Assembly: GCF_964355755.1 (NCBI RefSeq)
Contig: NC_092670.1
Span: 37,249,795-37,313,794, forward strand
Reading direction: 5' to 3'
Length of the DNA: 64,000 nt
DNA from: Antedon mediterranea
Lineage: Eukaryota > Echinodermata > Crinoidea > Comatulida > Antedonidae
In this document: piece by piece, positions 12,896 to 25,235 of the stretch
Layout: each line of letters starts with the position of its first letter
Position numbering within the stretch: position 1 is the first letter of the stretch
Notes under the pieces: model-generated
Told to the model about the DNA's origin: nothing
Database searches by the model: none
The model's input: the letters and a program-made list of their open reading frames with translations, nothing else
Program-made: the position numbers and the translations under genes

Positions 12896-14413
12896 AAAAT
12901 AACAGGCAAATACCTAAAAACTAATGACTGTGTTTACAAAAATGTTTTAATGCGGAATATACCAGAGAACCATAACTTCTTCAAACCGAAGTCTGCAATT
13001 TACAAAAAGCAAACGTCACACAGATAACAGTAAATTTGTTGACTTGTGTATACTCTGCAAATTAAAGACATGTTAAGGGAGCTTGAAATGTTGTAAATTC
13101 AACCAGTATTTGAAGACTGTTTAAAATAAGTAAGGGTAGTGTTTCTAATGCATAAAGACCAAAGTCATCAATCATCTTTTACCACCAAAGGTTAAATAAA
13201 GAACTATTATTTTCTATTGCCTCTAAAAATTGCTGGACACAAATGATTTGGTATGCAATATTATACAAATGTTTAAAAAGTTCTATTAAACAATCATTTA
13301 ATAGTGAGTACTATTGCACGCCATGTGACCCACAATCGTCCAATCAAATGATAGGAATTTATTTAGATTTTATATAAAACCATTGAATTACTGTAGGTCC
13401 CTACTACTAATCAGGAAGATGTAAAACAATGATTATTTTACAACATCTCTAAACTAAATGTACAATAGGATGGTGTATATTAATCCTGCCCTTAAGTGTG
13501 TCAATGTGAATTAATCCTTGTTTACTATAGTCTGCTGATAAAGTACTGAGTACTTTGAAGTGGTGTGGTGATATAATCCTTAAGTGTTGACAGACATCTA
13601 CATGTAAACTATGACATTATATTTCATACTACAACATTCCTAAGAACCACATTGCTTTTCCCAGACTAATGGCAATATATCCCCTTTAACACCTAACTTA
13701 AGTCACCCTTGGCTGCAACCTGTCAAATGACAACTCAGCAATTGACCGCCATCTTTAGTGCCCTAGATTTGTACATTTTCAAGTAATGTGAGCTCCACAA
13801 CTACAGTTTCATGTTTGCACCCACCTCTACAAGATTGAGAATGCACAGATTTCTAGTAAAATAAAGTTACTCGACGGTAACATCAGACTTTAGGTAAATT
13901 ATTCTATGCTAAATCTGAGTGGAATTTGACTTAAGCTTAAATTAAATAATGTACAAACCTATTTTTCAGTCAATTCCACTAGGGCTGATTTGATTGTATG
14001 TGAGGTGCAAGTTTGTAGGAGTTTTTTTTTTTTATTCTTCAGGGGAAAACAGAATGGTTTAGTAACATATCGATTGATCAGTTTTTTACCAGATCAAAAA
14101 TTATATAATAAACATAAGAATATTTTTAAAATAAAATAAGTAAGTTGAAAATTGAACAATTCAATCGTACTATTCGATCTTAATCAAGTTTTATTAACCA
14201 TTGTTGTATAACAATAAAAGGTTATTATGAAAAGAAAACAGCGGTTATAAAAAGTTATGTATGGTGTAGATAGAAGTCAACCTTATTGATAAATTGGATG
14301 AATTCGACAAATATGTATTGAAATTCTTTATGAATTTTTACTGTAGTAAAATTAAAATTATTAAAATCAAATATTTATAATATATTGTTATGTTTTATCT
14401 ATTGATACTAACT

Positions 14414-14731
14414 TATAGATGTATTGTTCCAAAAAAATCATGAAAATGAAGAATAATATTAGTCTTTAAAAAGGCCATTTTGCAGTGTTAATAAAGTTAT
14501 TATCTTCTGTTTAAAAAAAAACCCCCAAAAATAATTATTTCACTTATAAAAAAAAGAAAAAAAATGTTTAATTTTAACCCAAAACCATTGTCTAATAGAC
14601 AAAGTACTTTTTGTTGTAAATAAAAAAAATTTTCGGGGAAGTATTTCATCAAATTATTGTGACATTATTAAAATGGCATATTAAAAACAAATTTGAAAAA
14701 AAAAAATGTTCTTGAACAATATATCTTTAAT
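14414..14731. mobile_element. Family-2 MITE copy
   Basis: ATAGATGTATTGTTCC ... TGACATTATTAAAATGGCAT ... GAACAATATATCTTTAA; same end motif and inner blocks as 43838-44219. Confidence 0.65.
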
Positions 14732-15315
14732 TAATGATGGTAAATCAAAATATTTAAATTGCAATCACAATGTCAAGAAGTATTAAAATACAGTACAAAT
14801 TGTATCAAAATGCTTTGTAATTTAAGAGATCATCATTAGTAGATCATATACTGTAATAGTCATACAATTCTACTGCAAACCTAACTCTGTAGTGTATATA
14901 AATGTCAGGCAGGGTTTTTATTTCTATATATTTATCAGATGGTAAATTTGTAATTTCCATTTTTAACATGGCTTTGGTAACCTAGTTACTTTTTGTACTA
15001 TAGTATAAATAGTAGAAGAATACTCATTATGGCTACCAAGCATACTAATTTGATATAAGACAAAATAGTGGTACCAGTTAAAGAAAATGATAAATATAAA
15101 TTTCTCAAGCCAGAAAGATAAAGTTTAAGCACTTACACAATATAACTTGTTAATAGATTAAACTGTGGTGTAGATCTGTGTAGTCTAACATAAAAACTTA
15201 AATGATTTCATATTTCTTCAGGTAATTAACAAACTAGACTTGCCAATTGTTCGGCTTAACCAAGTGTGTATGCTATTTCAAAAACTAAAACAATGACAAT
15301 CATAAATGCTTTGAT

Positions 15316-15541
15316 ATTAAAGATACATTGGCCCACTGAAAAAAATAATTCTTAAAAAATTGTTGAATAAGCCATTTTTTAATTGACTTTCAAACTTTTG
15401 GTTAAAATTAACGGTTTCTTTTGTCTTTTTTAAGTAAAATAATTTTTTTTTAATAACTTTAATAAAACAGCAAAATGACTTATTTTAAAGTTTAATTTTA
15501 TTAATCTTCATTTTTCATGTTTTTGACAATAAATCTTTAAA
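15316..15541. mobile_element. Family-2 MITE copy
   Basis: TTAAAGATACATTGGCCCAC ... TTAATCTTCATTTTTCATGT, TTTTGACAATAAATCTTTAA. Interior TTTAATAAAACAGCAAAATG is in the opposite orientation to 43838-44219. Confidence 0.6.
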
Positions 15542-15869
15542 GATATGATGTCCCCCAGATTAAATAAAACAAATCTACCTGATAAAACCATAATTTAAAC
15601 GTAAACATTCTCTTTAATTTTCTATACTGATTTTTAGGCGACCATTTTATTATTGGACGTAATTGCTAATCGTTTGATTTGACCATCTTCTGAATATCGT
15701 CCATTTGTCTCAATAAAGATAATATTACCTTACTCTCCCATTAATTCTGTAACTATGGTTGCCCATGAGATGATGAGCAGATTCAACTGTAAATGGCTTT
15801 TGCGGTACATTTATGTCATATATGGTACTACATATTTTTTAGCGAAAAGAGATTTGAATGTGGCATCAT

Positions 15870-16002
15870 AGAGTGTGAAAAAAAAAGTGATGTGCCCATA
15901 TATGGACATGATGATGTCATATCACTACCAATAATGGGCACTACCGTATTTTGGGCACATCACACTTTTTGTCAAAATAGTTTAAATGTGTGGACAGAGC
16001 AT
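15870..16002. mobile_element. Family-1 MITE, diverged
   Basis: Contains GTGATGTGCCCATATATGGA, GATGATGTCATATCACTACC and GGGCACATCACACTTTTTGT, then a decayed right end GTGTGGACAGAGCATAA. Confidence 0.8.
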
Positions 16003-16732
16003 AAGACTATTTATTTTATTAGGCTTAGGAATTGTCTGGTAACATTATTTATGTGATACTGTATACTATAGGCTTAATTTAAATTTTAATCATTTTTGTT
16101 TGCTATAGAAACATAAATTTGTTTCGCTGTTGGCTACTTGCTGCAGTACGTGCCATTAATAAGATAAATGTCTACCTGCCGTAGATATTCAGTTGAGAAA
16201 TATTAGTCAGTGTCATCTATTCCTTAACAGTTATCACATGATCCATATTCATTACTACATACATGGGTACAATAGAACTCAAAAGAGAATATGTTTACAC
16301 GTTGTTTACTGGTCAAGGATTTGTACAGCAGTTTTTCTCTTGTTTTTTTTCCAGTTTCCGATAATTGACTATTATAAAAATTTGACCAAATGATTTAATT
16401 GATATTAATTAAGATAACTTAATTGTTGTTCTACTGTATGTAGTAGATAAGAACAGTGAGATGTGATTACGAATATAGTCTGCCATTCTAATACAACAAA
16501 ACAATTTAGGCTTGCAAGTGTGCGATAGTTGACTGCACATTGTTAGATACATTTCAATGAAAATGGTTTAATAACAAGTACATGTCGTACACTAATGCAC
16601 TGTTGTCAAACCTGTTGACCAAACGCTATTATTTTTCTAATTAAAAGATCATGTGATAGATGAATGGTAAGCAGGTGAATCTTTAGCCCTGAGTCTTAAT
16701 CCAATAATGATTTTTTCTTTTTTTTTCTTCAG

Positions 16733-19700
16733 AACATGGGAATGTCGCAGAATAACTCTGGTAGTAGTAACACATTGCCGGATGATGATGTCTTTATGCA
16801 ACAGCTTGAGAGGATAATGGGTTCCGACATGCCATTCAACGAAGAGATGTCTCCTGCCCTACGTCTAGATAACATAGTCAACTCGCAACCAAATGAGGGT
16901 GACTTGCTTAGCTCAATCTTCAATCCTGCCGATCAAACGGGACCACAGGTGACGCAGACACCGAACAATGGCGTGCACAGCAATAATATGGGTTACGGCG
17001 GTGTGCAGCAATCGCAGCAAGGTCATCAGCAGGGTCAACAGCAAATGGGGAGTATGTTGTCTCCGCAAACTAATGTTCACATGATGCAATCAAGATTTCC
17101 AACTTCTCAACCATCACAAGTATGTTACTTTACTTTTAAGCTCTGTCCACACTATCAAACTTTATGTGACAAACAAATGTGATGTGGTCACTACCATATT
17201 TTGGAATATTACTACCATATTTGGACACATCACACTTTTTTGTCGCACTAGTTTGATAGTGTAGACAGAGCTTTACACTTTCAAATAAGGGCCTGTTTCT
17301 ACTGTATGCAAATAACTAGTTAATATTTAATTACCACAATTTACACCTTAAAAATAATAGATGCAATCAACTCCCCCAAATACCAGACTCTGTAAACCAC
17401 AAACTCTTCCTAAACCAGACTTTCTTTAGGTCCAAAAGGTCCAAAATTCTTTTTTACCATTAAAAACACATTCTGAATTTACCAGACTTTCCAGAAAACC
17501 AGACAAATTTGTCCAGCCCAAGGGTGTCCGGTATTGGGAGAGTTGACTCACAGTATAATAATAGTCGATATATTTACAGTTAGAGAACTGTTTGTTCTTC
17601 AATTGTTGCAATCTCATTATTTAAATTAATTTAGATCATGCCCTGTTTATTTGAATGTTCAAATTTCAAAAAAGATAATAATCCACCTGCTGTTTGAAGA
17701 CTTCAAAAGAATCTTCTTTTCTACAAATTGTAAATTTCATAAAAACCACAAAGACAGTCGTGTATCTATAATAGAACAATAAGACTGAGAAGCAAGGAAA
17801 TTACTTAAATCCTTTTTCTCGAATGAAGCACCTGACATGCTGATACTGTTGTGTCACATGTTCTTACTTAGCATACATCGTACATTTTTGCTTACAAAAC
17901 CAGCGTAATGGACAATCAATAGATTGTGTCAGATAAGCCGTTCTTTGCTTGTTACGTTATCTGTCGATATTGAATCTGATTGTTTTGTTCAATCATAATT
18001 GAGTTAGTAGAACTAAAATACACGCAAACTCTTACCAATTTCCAAAGTTTACATTATAAGATTAACAATAAAGAAATAAATTTAATAAATAATAATAATA
18101 CTTGCTTCATTTCCCACATTTTAAAATTTGGCAAAAAAAGATTTATGCAATGTTTTTTTTTAAAAATCAACTGCATGGTACTGGTAGCGCTTAACTACAG
18201 CAAATATGAACTGCCGAAATGTCTTGTTATTGTATCATTACTGTACTTTTGGATAAGTACAATTTTAATGCCCTATATATTTTAAAGTGCTGAGTTCATA
18301 TTGGAACATATCCTGGATTGTCACTTGCCGCTCAATGACCATGTCAGATAACGCGTTAATCAGTTGCCCCGGCTTACGTTACATTCTGAAGCCTACAGTA
18401 GTCGAATCTTGATGAAATTAGCTCTTCGTTCACAAACGATTACCTATGAGTCGGCTTTCTAATTGGCGTGCGCAAACCGAGTCGTGTAGTAATGCCGTGT
18501 TGGCTTGTTAATGGTGGTAATATCAAAAACAAGATCTTAGGAAATCATTAAGAAGTTGTAGATGTGTCACGCATCCTGTTTGTGAAGGACTGGGCTAATT
18601 GCTTTTCAGCCTTGACACTGCCTCCATTTTCCCATCTCATTCCCATCCAACATACAATACTTCCTGCCCTCATCGCTGACACAATACTTTAATACTTTTT
18701 CGGTAATCTTGAGCTGTTTACCACTCTCGTTATATCTGTACTAAATTTGTTTTCTTATTAAAACATTGCTTATTTTATTCACAATTACATTTACAATATT
18801 CATTAGTAGCATATCAAAAGAAGCGGGTGCTTGTCAGTTTAGTAACCATTTATAAACAAAAAAAAACAATTATATCATCAGTTGACTTTGTATGGTGTAT
18901 ACAAACAATTCACACTATCATAAATTTGTACAGTAAAATAATTTAATAGTCATTTTCCTCTGCATTCTGTTTTTTAAACCGCTATGTTGAACCAAACTAA
19001 AATCAAACGTTATTGCACTGGTATCTGCAGTAGCATGTATAGTCATAATCTCAGAGGGATGTTGTAATTTTGTAATTAGCCTACACAGTTACAATTAAAT
19101 CCAGAGGTCCTGGTTTTTAGTTTTTTTTAGTTTTTATTACCTGTTACTACTAATATTATAAGAGTTCTTAAATATTATAATTATATCAAATTATATTCAA
19201 AAGAACTTCTCTATATTTACAGTTTGTTAAAATTAAGACAGTGGAACCGTAATCACGTAGCCATAACATCGGCAGGGGTTCGAGGCTCACTCACTCCATG
19301 GTTCTGGTGGTAGAACGAGTCTTCTCGGATAAGGACTATAAACCGTAGGTCCAGTGTACACAACTTGCTCGTGTGCACTTTAAAGAACCTAGTACATCTT
19401 TCGAGATGAGTAGGGGGTTACCCCGGTGTATTAGTACATCACAGCCACTGATCACCAACTGGGCCCTCTGGGAGATCAGTCTTTGACTGAAGAGGTTACC
19501 CAGTATAAAGATAAAACAAACAAACAAACAAACAATACTAATGTATTATTATTTGTAACAATTTTTTTTCTTCAAAAGATGATGAATATGAATGTAATGC
19601 AACAAAGACCAACCTTGCAAAAACAAATGTCATTACCGGCCACCGGCAACGGAATGCGCGCTGCTGCGGGCGACATGTATAACAGTAAACCGCAAATACG

Positions 19701-22700
19701 ACAAAATCTTCTACGCAAAAAGACCCAACAGCAGCAACAACAACAGCAGCAGCAGCAGCAGCAGCATCAACAACAGCAGCAACAGCAGCAACAACGGGAT
19801 TGGGTGCGGCAGCAGCAACTGATGAGGCAGCAGCAGCAGATGCAAGGAATGACACCGCACCAGCAGCGTCTTGCACAACAACAGAAGTTACAGATGTTGC
19901 ACCACCAACAATCTTATCAGAGGTTTACAGTTCCTCAGGTATAAACACAACCATAAATAGATGATTTTCGATTGGCCTGAGGTTTACTAAATATAAAAAT
20001 AAGTTGATATATTTGTACGGGCATCTATATTCGAGAGGAACATTCGGGATTTAGGAGATACCCTTATTGCACTTTGATGGGTTCCAATGGTGTGTCCCCT
20101 TAATAGAGCTTCCATATTAAATATTTCAACATAAAATAAAGATATAAAACGTAGACTGCATATATCCATACATGTGCAAACTTGTATTATTTTAATTCTA
20201 TTTAAGTGCATGTTAACATGCCTGGTAAGCATGTTTACAATTTTAAACATCTTTAGAATGTGGTGTAGTATAGTTTTTGTTAAGGCACTTATGTCTATTT
20301 TATCTGCTGGTATACACCATCAAATATAAAGCTTTCTTTTACTTTATTATTGACTACTATCTGTAGTTCAGTTGTATTGTAATCTGTTTAGTGACTTGTA
20401 CTGTAGCAAGTGAAACCCTGTTGTGTAGACGTCTTAAGAATAGCTTTGTTTCCCTGTGGCAAAACACTGTTTGTGTACTGAGTAACAATGACCTCAAAGG
20501 TCAACGTACGCCTAGTTGTTTACTATCATGAGTTCAGTGCTTTGCACACCTTTGCAAGTAAATGTGAAACCAGTGCCTTTAACAATTTACGTATTGTAGT
20601 GATTTTATAGTTTGTGATTCCTTTTATTGAATGCTATTTCTCCGTCCCTGTTCCTAATCCATGTTTATTGGTGCCAAGCTCTATATATTATCAGAATCAA
20701 TCCCATAATTTAAATTGTTTATATAAATAATAAACACTTATTGTCCTATGTGTATATAAGTCAAGTATGTATAGAGTCAACTCTGCCAATACCGGACACC
20801 CCATGGGTTGGCCTACAGGAGTAGTCTGGTTTTCTGGAAATTGGGAGAGCTTTTCCAGTTTTCCAAGTCCGGTATTGAGAGAGTTAACCATACTACAGTG
20901 TAGCCAACAACAAATGTTCATTATACTACATTACTAATACAGTAATATTTTAATACACATCTTGGATCTTAATTATAAAACTACCTACAGTTTTCCTTTT
21001 AACATTCAAAATATGTAGTGTGATTTAGTTGGCAGTTTAATTGTGGTCGAGTACCCAAGTTGACATGCCTACATCCATTAATTCTTCTTTTTTTGTTTCA
21101 TTTATTCACTGAAAGTGGTTTAAAAAATTTCTTTTACAAAATCTGACTTGCAAATGTTATTAATGGTGAACATAATAGTTAACATATGAACTTTAATTGA
21201 CTTCAAATTTACTCCATTTTGACAAATTTGACTTCCAAATGTCACAATTATTATATCTTGACTGTCGTTAGTAAACATTTATATTGATATGAAGTTTGTA
21301 GTACTCCACGTATATATGTTCTTAAACGAACTGTTGAGTTTCTTGACATTTCAATCAATATGCTTTGAGTGAGAATGCAGAAAGTCCATGGAAACTGGGA
21401 ATATGAGCGGAATAGTGTGAAATGGGACTGGTGTGAAAGTTAAAAACCATAGCAAGATCACAGCGGGAGGGATTCATAGAAATGTTTAGAAACTCAAAAT
21501 TTCTTTTCAGAATTAATATACGTAGTGTATCGCAAATTTTATATCAACATTTTATTTCGTCATGAAAACCTTCAAACTAAACATTTATGCGTATTTTGTT
21601 TTCGTAGACGGATGGAATGTTTCAAGGAATGGACACTCACAACTTCCCGGAAAAACTCGGAGACATGCTCAGTCCTTCGGCAAGTGCTCCTAATGTTAGC
21701 ATTCAGGTATATCCACATGTTTAGTAGGGGCAATCACTAACCAGAAACTAACCGTCGATGGAGTCGTAAGATGTCTTATAACCATACTAACAAAACTGAC
21801 CATAAACAATCGTGATCCGTTCCAATAAAGTTTATCACAAATAGCTTGATTTCACAAGGAACATCATTGCACAATGCATGATGGGAAGGGTTTGGGAGCA
21901 AACGTCACAACGTGTATGTACAAATAACAAATCACGTACGTACGTGTCGTGACGTTTCCTCACAAACTCTTCCCATCATTCATCGCGCACAATATTTGCG
22001 ATAAACCTTATGAATGGATCACATCTAAAATAAATGCCCTGAGAAGCATGTACACATTACATGTATACACATCTTCACATTATACATCTGCATACATAAA
22101 CATACTGTACTGTTCGTCCGCATAAACAATCTCTCACTATCACGTGTCATAAGGTTTATTTATAATTTAGTAATAAATTAAAACATAAAAGAATTTCACA
22201 AACAAAACACAAATTTTTCTACAATTTTGAATAAGTACCAGATCAACTTGATTTTAACCCGACCAAGTGACCTTTTGAAAAAGTTCTATCTACACTATCA
22301 AACTAGTGTGACGAAAAGTGTGATGAGCCCATGGTAGTGATATGCCCAAATATGGTAGTGATATGACATCATCATGTCCATATATGGGCACATCACATTT
22401 TTGTCACAATTTGATAGTGTAGACAGAGCTTTACACAAACATGTCAAACATTTTTAAGCATTGTTGAGGAGCTATATTGGCAATTTGGTTGACGGGCACA
22501 ATTAAGTTGATCTGGGAACCTATGGACAAAAAGAATGTTATTTGTAACAAGTGAGTTTATTGTGTTACAGAAATCTGGATTTGGTAGTCCAGCAATGCCA
22601 GGAAGACCAATGTCCGGAGCCAATCAAATGAATCAAATGATTCCAGGTGGACAGATGGGTGGACAGATGGGTGTTAGAGGTCAAGCAGGCATGACCAATC

Positions 22701-24891
22701 AAATGTTTGCGCAAAATAACCGAACGGGAGAATATGGATTACCGCCATTTAACCAGATGATGAATTCAAACCAATATGGAGGCAATATGGGACCTAATCC
22801 AAATTCATTCCCGTTCCAGGATCCAATGCAAGTCAATATGCCTTACGGAAATTCTATGAACAATCGCATGCAAGGAAACCCTAATATGATGGGTGGCATG
22901 CAGAATCCACAACATGCTGGGATGCAAAATCCAGCTGGAATGCAGAATCCTGCAGGAATGCCTAATGCTGGCAGTATGCCAAACTCTAATATGCAAACTC
23001 CAGGTGGAATGCCTAATTCAGGAGGAATGACTCCAGGTGGGATGCAGACTCCAGGTGGAATACAAACGCCTGGTGGTATGGCTACACCAGGAGGTATCCA
23101 AACACAAGGTGGAATGCAACAGCCGGGTGGAAGCATGCAATCCGGGGTGCCCATGGCCCCGACGTCGGGTTTGAACCATAACATTCCACCTTCTACTATG
23201 GGACAAAATCCAGGTGTGAATCCTGGAATATCAGGAATGGCAAATGCCAGTATGGCATCAAATCAATACATGAACACAAACTCGAACTTTTCTAACTTCC
23301 GCGGAAACCCGAACTCAATGGTCCCACAAAATCAAAATGCTATGCGTGTACAAAGTCAGATGGGTGGTGCTGGAGGTATGGGTGGTGCCGCTAGTATGGG
23401 CGGTGCCGCTGGTATGGGCGGTGCCGCTGGTATGGGTGGTGCAATGAATCAAATGCGTTGGAATCAGCAGGCAGGAGGTCAAATTCAGGCAAACATGTTC
23501 TCTGGTCCAATGTCTTCACAGCAGCCATCGTCTGCAGATATGTATGGTGGCATGAATGCAGGAGTTATGAATAGAATGCACCCTCGAAGGAACAGTACCG
23601 ACTCTCTAAACCCTCAGGTACATTTTACATTTAAACTAGTCTCTTTTAGTGCCATTTGTCTTCTACTAAAGTGTTACAATTTTACAGTTAAGTAGCCATG
23701 ACATTACTACTGATACTGGTTCAGCTAACTTTCTACATACATCGGGTATCCATTGACATAAAATTGGCATTTAGATTAATTTACATTGCTTGACTCTAAA
23801 TCAAGTGTTTAACTTTATATTGTACATCAAACTAACTTGTTGCATTTAAAACGCAATTAATATCGCAAGCCCTAGAAAATAATCAATTGCTTTATTTTTA
23901 CAGATGACGCAAGTAGGGGGTGCCCTTATGAATTCTATGAATCAGAATAAGAATCCAAATGCGTCAAACTTTAATATGGGAGGTACACCGTCAACACCGA
24001 TGGATGATGATTTAAATATGACTATCAACTTTCTACAGCAAGGTATGTTTAATTAGCATAAATAAAATACATACATTTTCTTGATTTACCTTAATAGAAA
24101 TAAAGCAGTTTACACTATAATTTATATACAAGACAAATTACTGAAAAAATCAGTGGATGGATCTCAATAGAGGTATAAAATAATATAAGCAAACAGCTTA
24201 ATCAAAACAATATAGTAAAACAGCCAGAAAATTTGCACTATAATTTATATACAAATATTTTTGTCACAGAAATTCAACAGACTGGAAATGTAAAACAGGG
24301 CAGTACAGCTGCTGCCGCCCCTCCTGGTAATGAGCCGGTAGCGGTCGCTCTTGAAAGTCAGTGCCGCGAGGAAGCAAAACAACGATATTACAATTTTTAT
24401 AATATGGCAGATGCAGGGCAGGCACCGGATGCAAAAACGAGAGTTACAAATTTATTTAAAAATCAATTACAGGGAATACGACCTGAGAGTCAATTGCAAA
24501 GCCTTCAGAGTTCTCATCAGTCTTCTATTGAAAGACAGGTAAGGTAGATTTGGGCACATCACACTTTTTTTTTCAAACTATTTTGATAGTGTAGACAGAC
24601 CTTAAAGATATATTGTCCCTTACAATTTTTTTTTTTTTTTTTCAAACTTTGTTTTGGATATGCCATTTTAATGTCACATGATTTGACCAAAAAGTGGATC
24701 AACATTTTTTATCTTCATTTTTCATGTTTTTGGGGGACAAATACATCTTTCTAAGCAACTATTGTATCCATATTTTTGTCTAATTAATATATTTTATTTT
24801 TCTTTTATTTTTTTAGCAATCACAAAATGATTCACATGAATCCACAGGGAATAACAGTTTACTACAGAAATTATTACAAGAAACAGGCTAA
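16733..24891 (+). CDS. Probable p160/SRC nuclear receptor coactivator (NCOA-like), C-terminal seven exons
   Basis: Exons 16733-17119, 19579-19938, 21608-21706, 22571-23617, 23904-24042, 24270-24538, 24817-24891; all have AG/GT borders and phases join into 791 codons ending TAA. The first exon has a strong pyrimidine tract and AG, so it is internal and the bHLH-PAS and receptor-box exons should lie upstream; I did not find them. Residues about 17-55 (VFMQQLERIMGSD ... RLDNIVNSQ) align by eye with the AD1/CBP-binding helices of p160 proteins (LLDQL ... ALGIPELVNQ). Next come a poly-Gln block, long Met/Gly/Asn/Gln-rich repeats (TPGGMQTPGG; MGGAAGMGGA), and a final SLLQKLLQETG, an LXXLL motif like the one ending SRC-1a. 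p160 proteins bridge ligand-bound nuclear receptors to CBP/p300 in the nucleus. Mastermind-like protein is the main alternative, because both are Gln/Met-rich, but the CID-like helices and terminal LXXLL favour p160. Confidence 0.65.
17137..17275. mobile_element. Family-1 MITE 17 bp past a splice donor
   Basis: Intact ends TAAGCTCTGTCCACACTATC / GATAGTGTAGACAGAGCTTTA. It begins 17 bp after the donor of coactivator exon 16733-17119. Confidence 0.9.
17366..17549. mobile_element. MITE with TIR like GTCAACTCTCCCAATACCGG, copy A
   Basis: The right end GTGTCCGGTATTGGGAGAGT+TGACT pairs with the left ATCAACTCCCCCAAATACCAGA. It shares ends and ACCAGAC-rich interior with the copy at 20774-20888. Confidence 0.6.
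19233..19534 (+). mobile_element. tRNA-derived SINE, 5' truncated, ends 44 bp before an exon
   Basis: It is about 95% alike by eye to the copy at 38468-38790, but starts at TTAAGACAGTGG, so it lacks most of the A box. The B box GGGTTCGAGGC is kept. The tail is (AAAC)n, ending at 19534, directly in front of the acceptor at 19577-19578 of the coactivator gene. Confidence 0.85.
20774..20888. mobile_element. MITE with TIR like GTCAACTCTCCCAATACCGG, copy B
   Basis: Ends are GAGTCAACTCTGCCAATACC and GTCCGGTATTGAGAGAGTTA, inverted copies. 115 bp, in an intron of the coactivator. Confidence 0.6.
21812..22022. mobile_element. 211-bp palindromic MITE in a coactivator intron
   Basis: The left arm GTGATCCGTTCCAATAAAGT...GATGGGAAGGGTTTG...AAACGTCAC is mirrored by GTGACGTTTCCTCACAAACT...GGATCAC. 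ATC sits directly outside each end and may be the target duplication. Confidence 0.7.
22281..22432. mobile_element. Family-1 MITE in a coactivator intron
   Basis: Ends AAGTTCTATCTACACTATCA / TTGATAGTGTAGACAGAGCTT, with two internal GGTAGTGATATG units. Confidence 0.9.
24118..24236. repeat. Dispersed repeat, second copy
   Basis: GACAAATTACTGAAAAAATC, GATGGATCTCAATAGAGGTA and AAAACAGCCAGAAAATTTGC match 3125-3260. It fills most of the intron between exons 23904-24042 and 24270-24538. Confidence 0.55.
24548..24604. mobile_element. Family-1 MITE, right half only, 9 bp past a splice donor
   Basis: TTTGGGCACATCACACTTTT ... TTTTGATAGTGTAGACAGAC. It starts 9 bp after the donor of exon 24270-24538. 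Confidence 0.8.
24602..24751. mobile_element. Family-2 MITE, internally deleted, in last coactivator intron
   Basis: TTAAAGATATATTGTCCC ... GCCATTTTAATGTCACATGA ... GGGGGACAAATACATCTTT. It abuts the family-1 half copy at 24548-24604. Confidence 0.65.
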
Positions 24892-24996
24892 CCCTTACTG
24901 AAATGCCATGTCCTGCCTAAATACTCAACAAGTAGTAAAGGATTGTAGCATGGCAGTTGCACTGGAAAAGACATCTGAAACAGAGCAGTGGAATCG

Positions 24997-25235
24997 TATG
25001 CTGCCCTCAGTGGTGACATCATAGATGTCGATGCTGCCCTCAGAGGTGGCAGATGTTGATGCTGCCCTCAGTAGTGACATAGATGTTGATGCTACCCTCA
25101 GTGGTGACATAGATGTCGATGTTGCACTCAGTGGTGACATCATAGATGTCGATGCTGCCCTCAGTGGTGACATCATAGATGTCGATGCTGCCCTCAGAGG
25201 TGACATAGATGTCGATGCTGCCCTCAGTGCGAGAT
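24997..25235. repeat. 30-33-bp tandem repeat in the coactivator 3' region
   Basis: GATGCTGCCCTCAGTGGTGA+CATAGATGTC repeated about eight times, starting 105 bp after the stop codon. Unit lengths are mostly multiples of 3, which keeps frames open, but there is no sign it is translated. Confidence 0.85.

Larger units (their letters stand above)
1..16732. other. No confident gene; spacer or long intron rich in repeats
   Basis: AT-rich sequence with the repeats listed separately and no exon I can support. Since the coactivator's first visible exon is internal, part of this region may be its intron. Notable simple tracts: (TA)n at 3286-3308 and a TAGGCCTA-poor, T/A-homopolymer-rich background. Short upstream exons could be hidden. 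Confidence 0.5.

Noticed and set aside
19538-19876. Ala/Val-rich ORF antisense to the poly-Gln exon
   Set aside because: Shadow of the CAG/CAA run in the coactivator exon on the other strand.
16733-24891. Naming the coactivator gene Mastermind-like
   Set aside because: Gln/Met-rich composition is not specific; no Mastermind N-terminal basic domain is seen, while CID-like helices and a terminal LXXLL fit p160.
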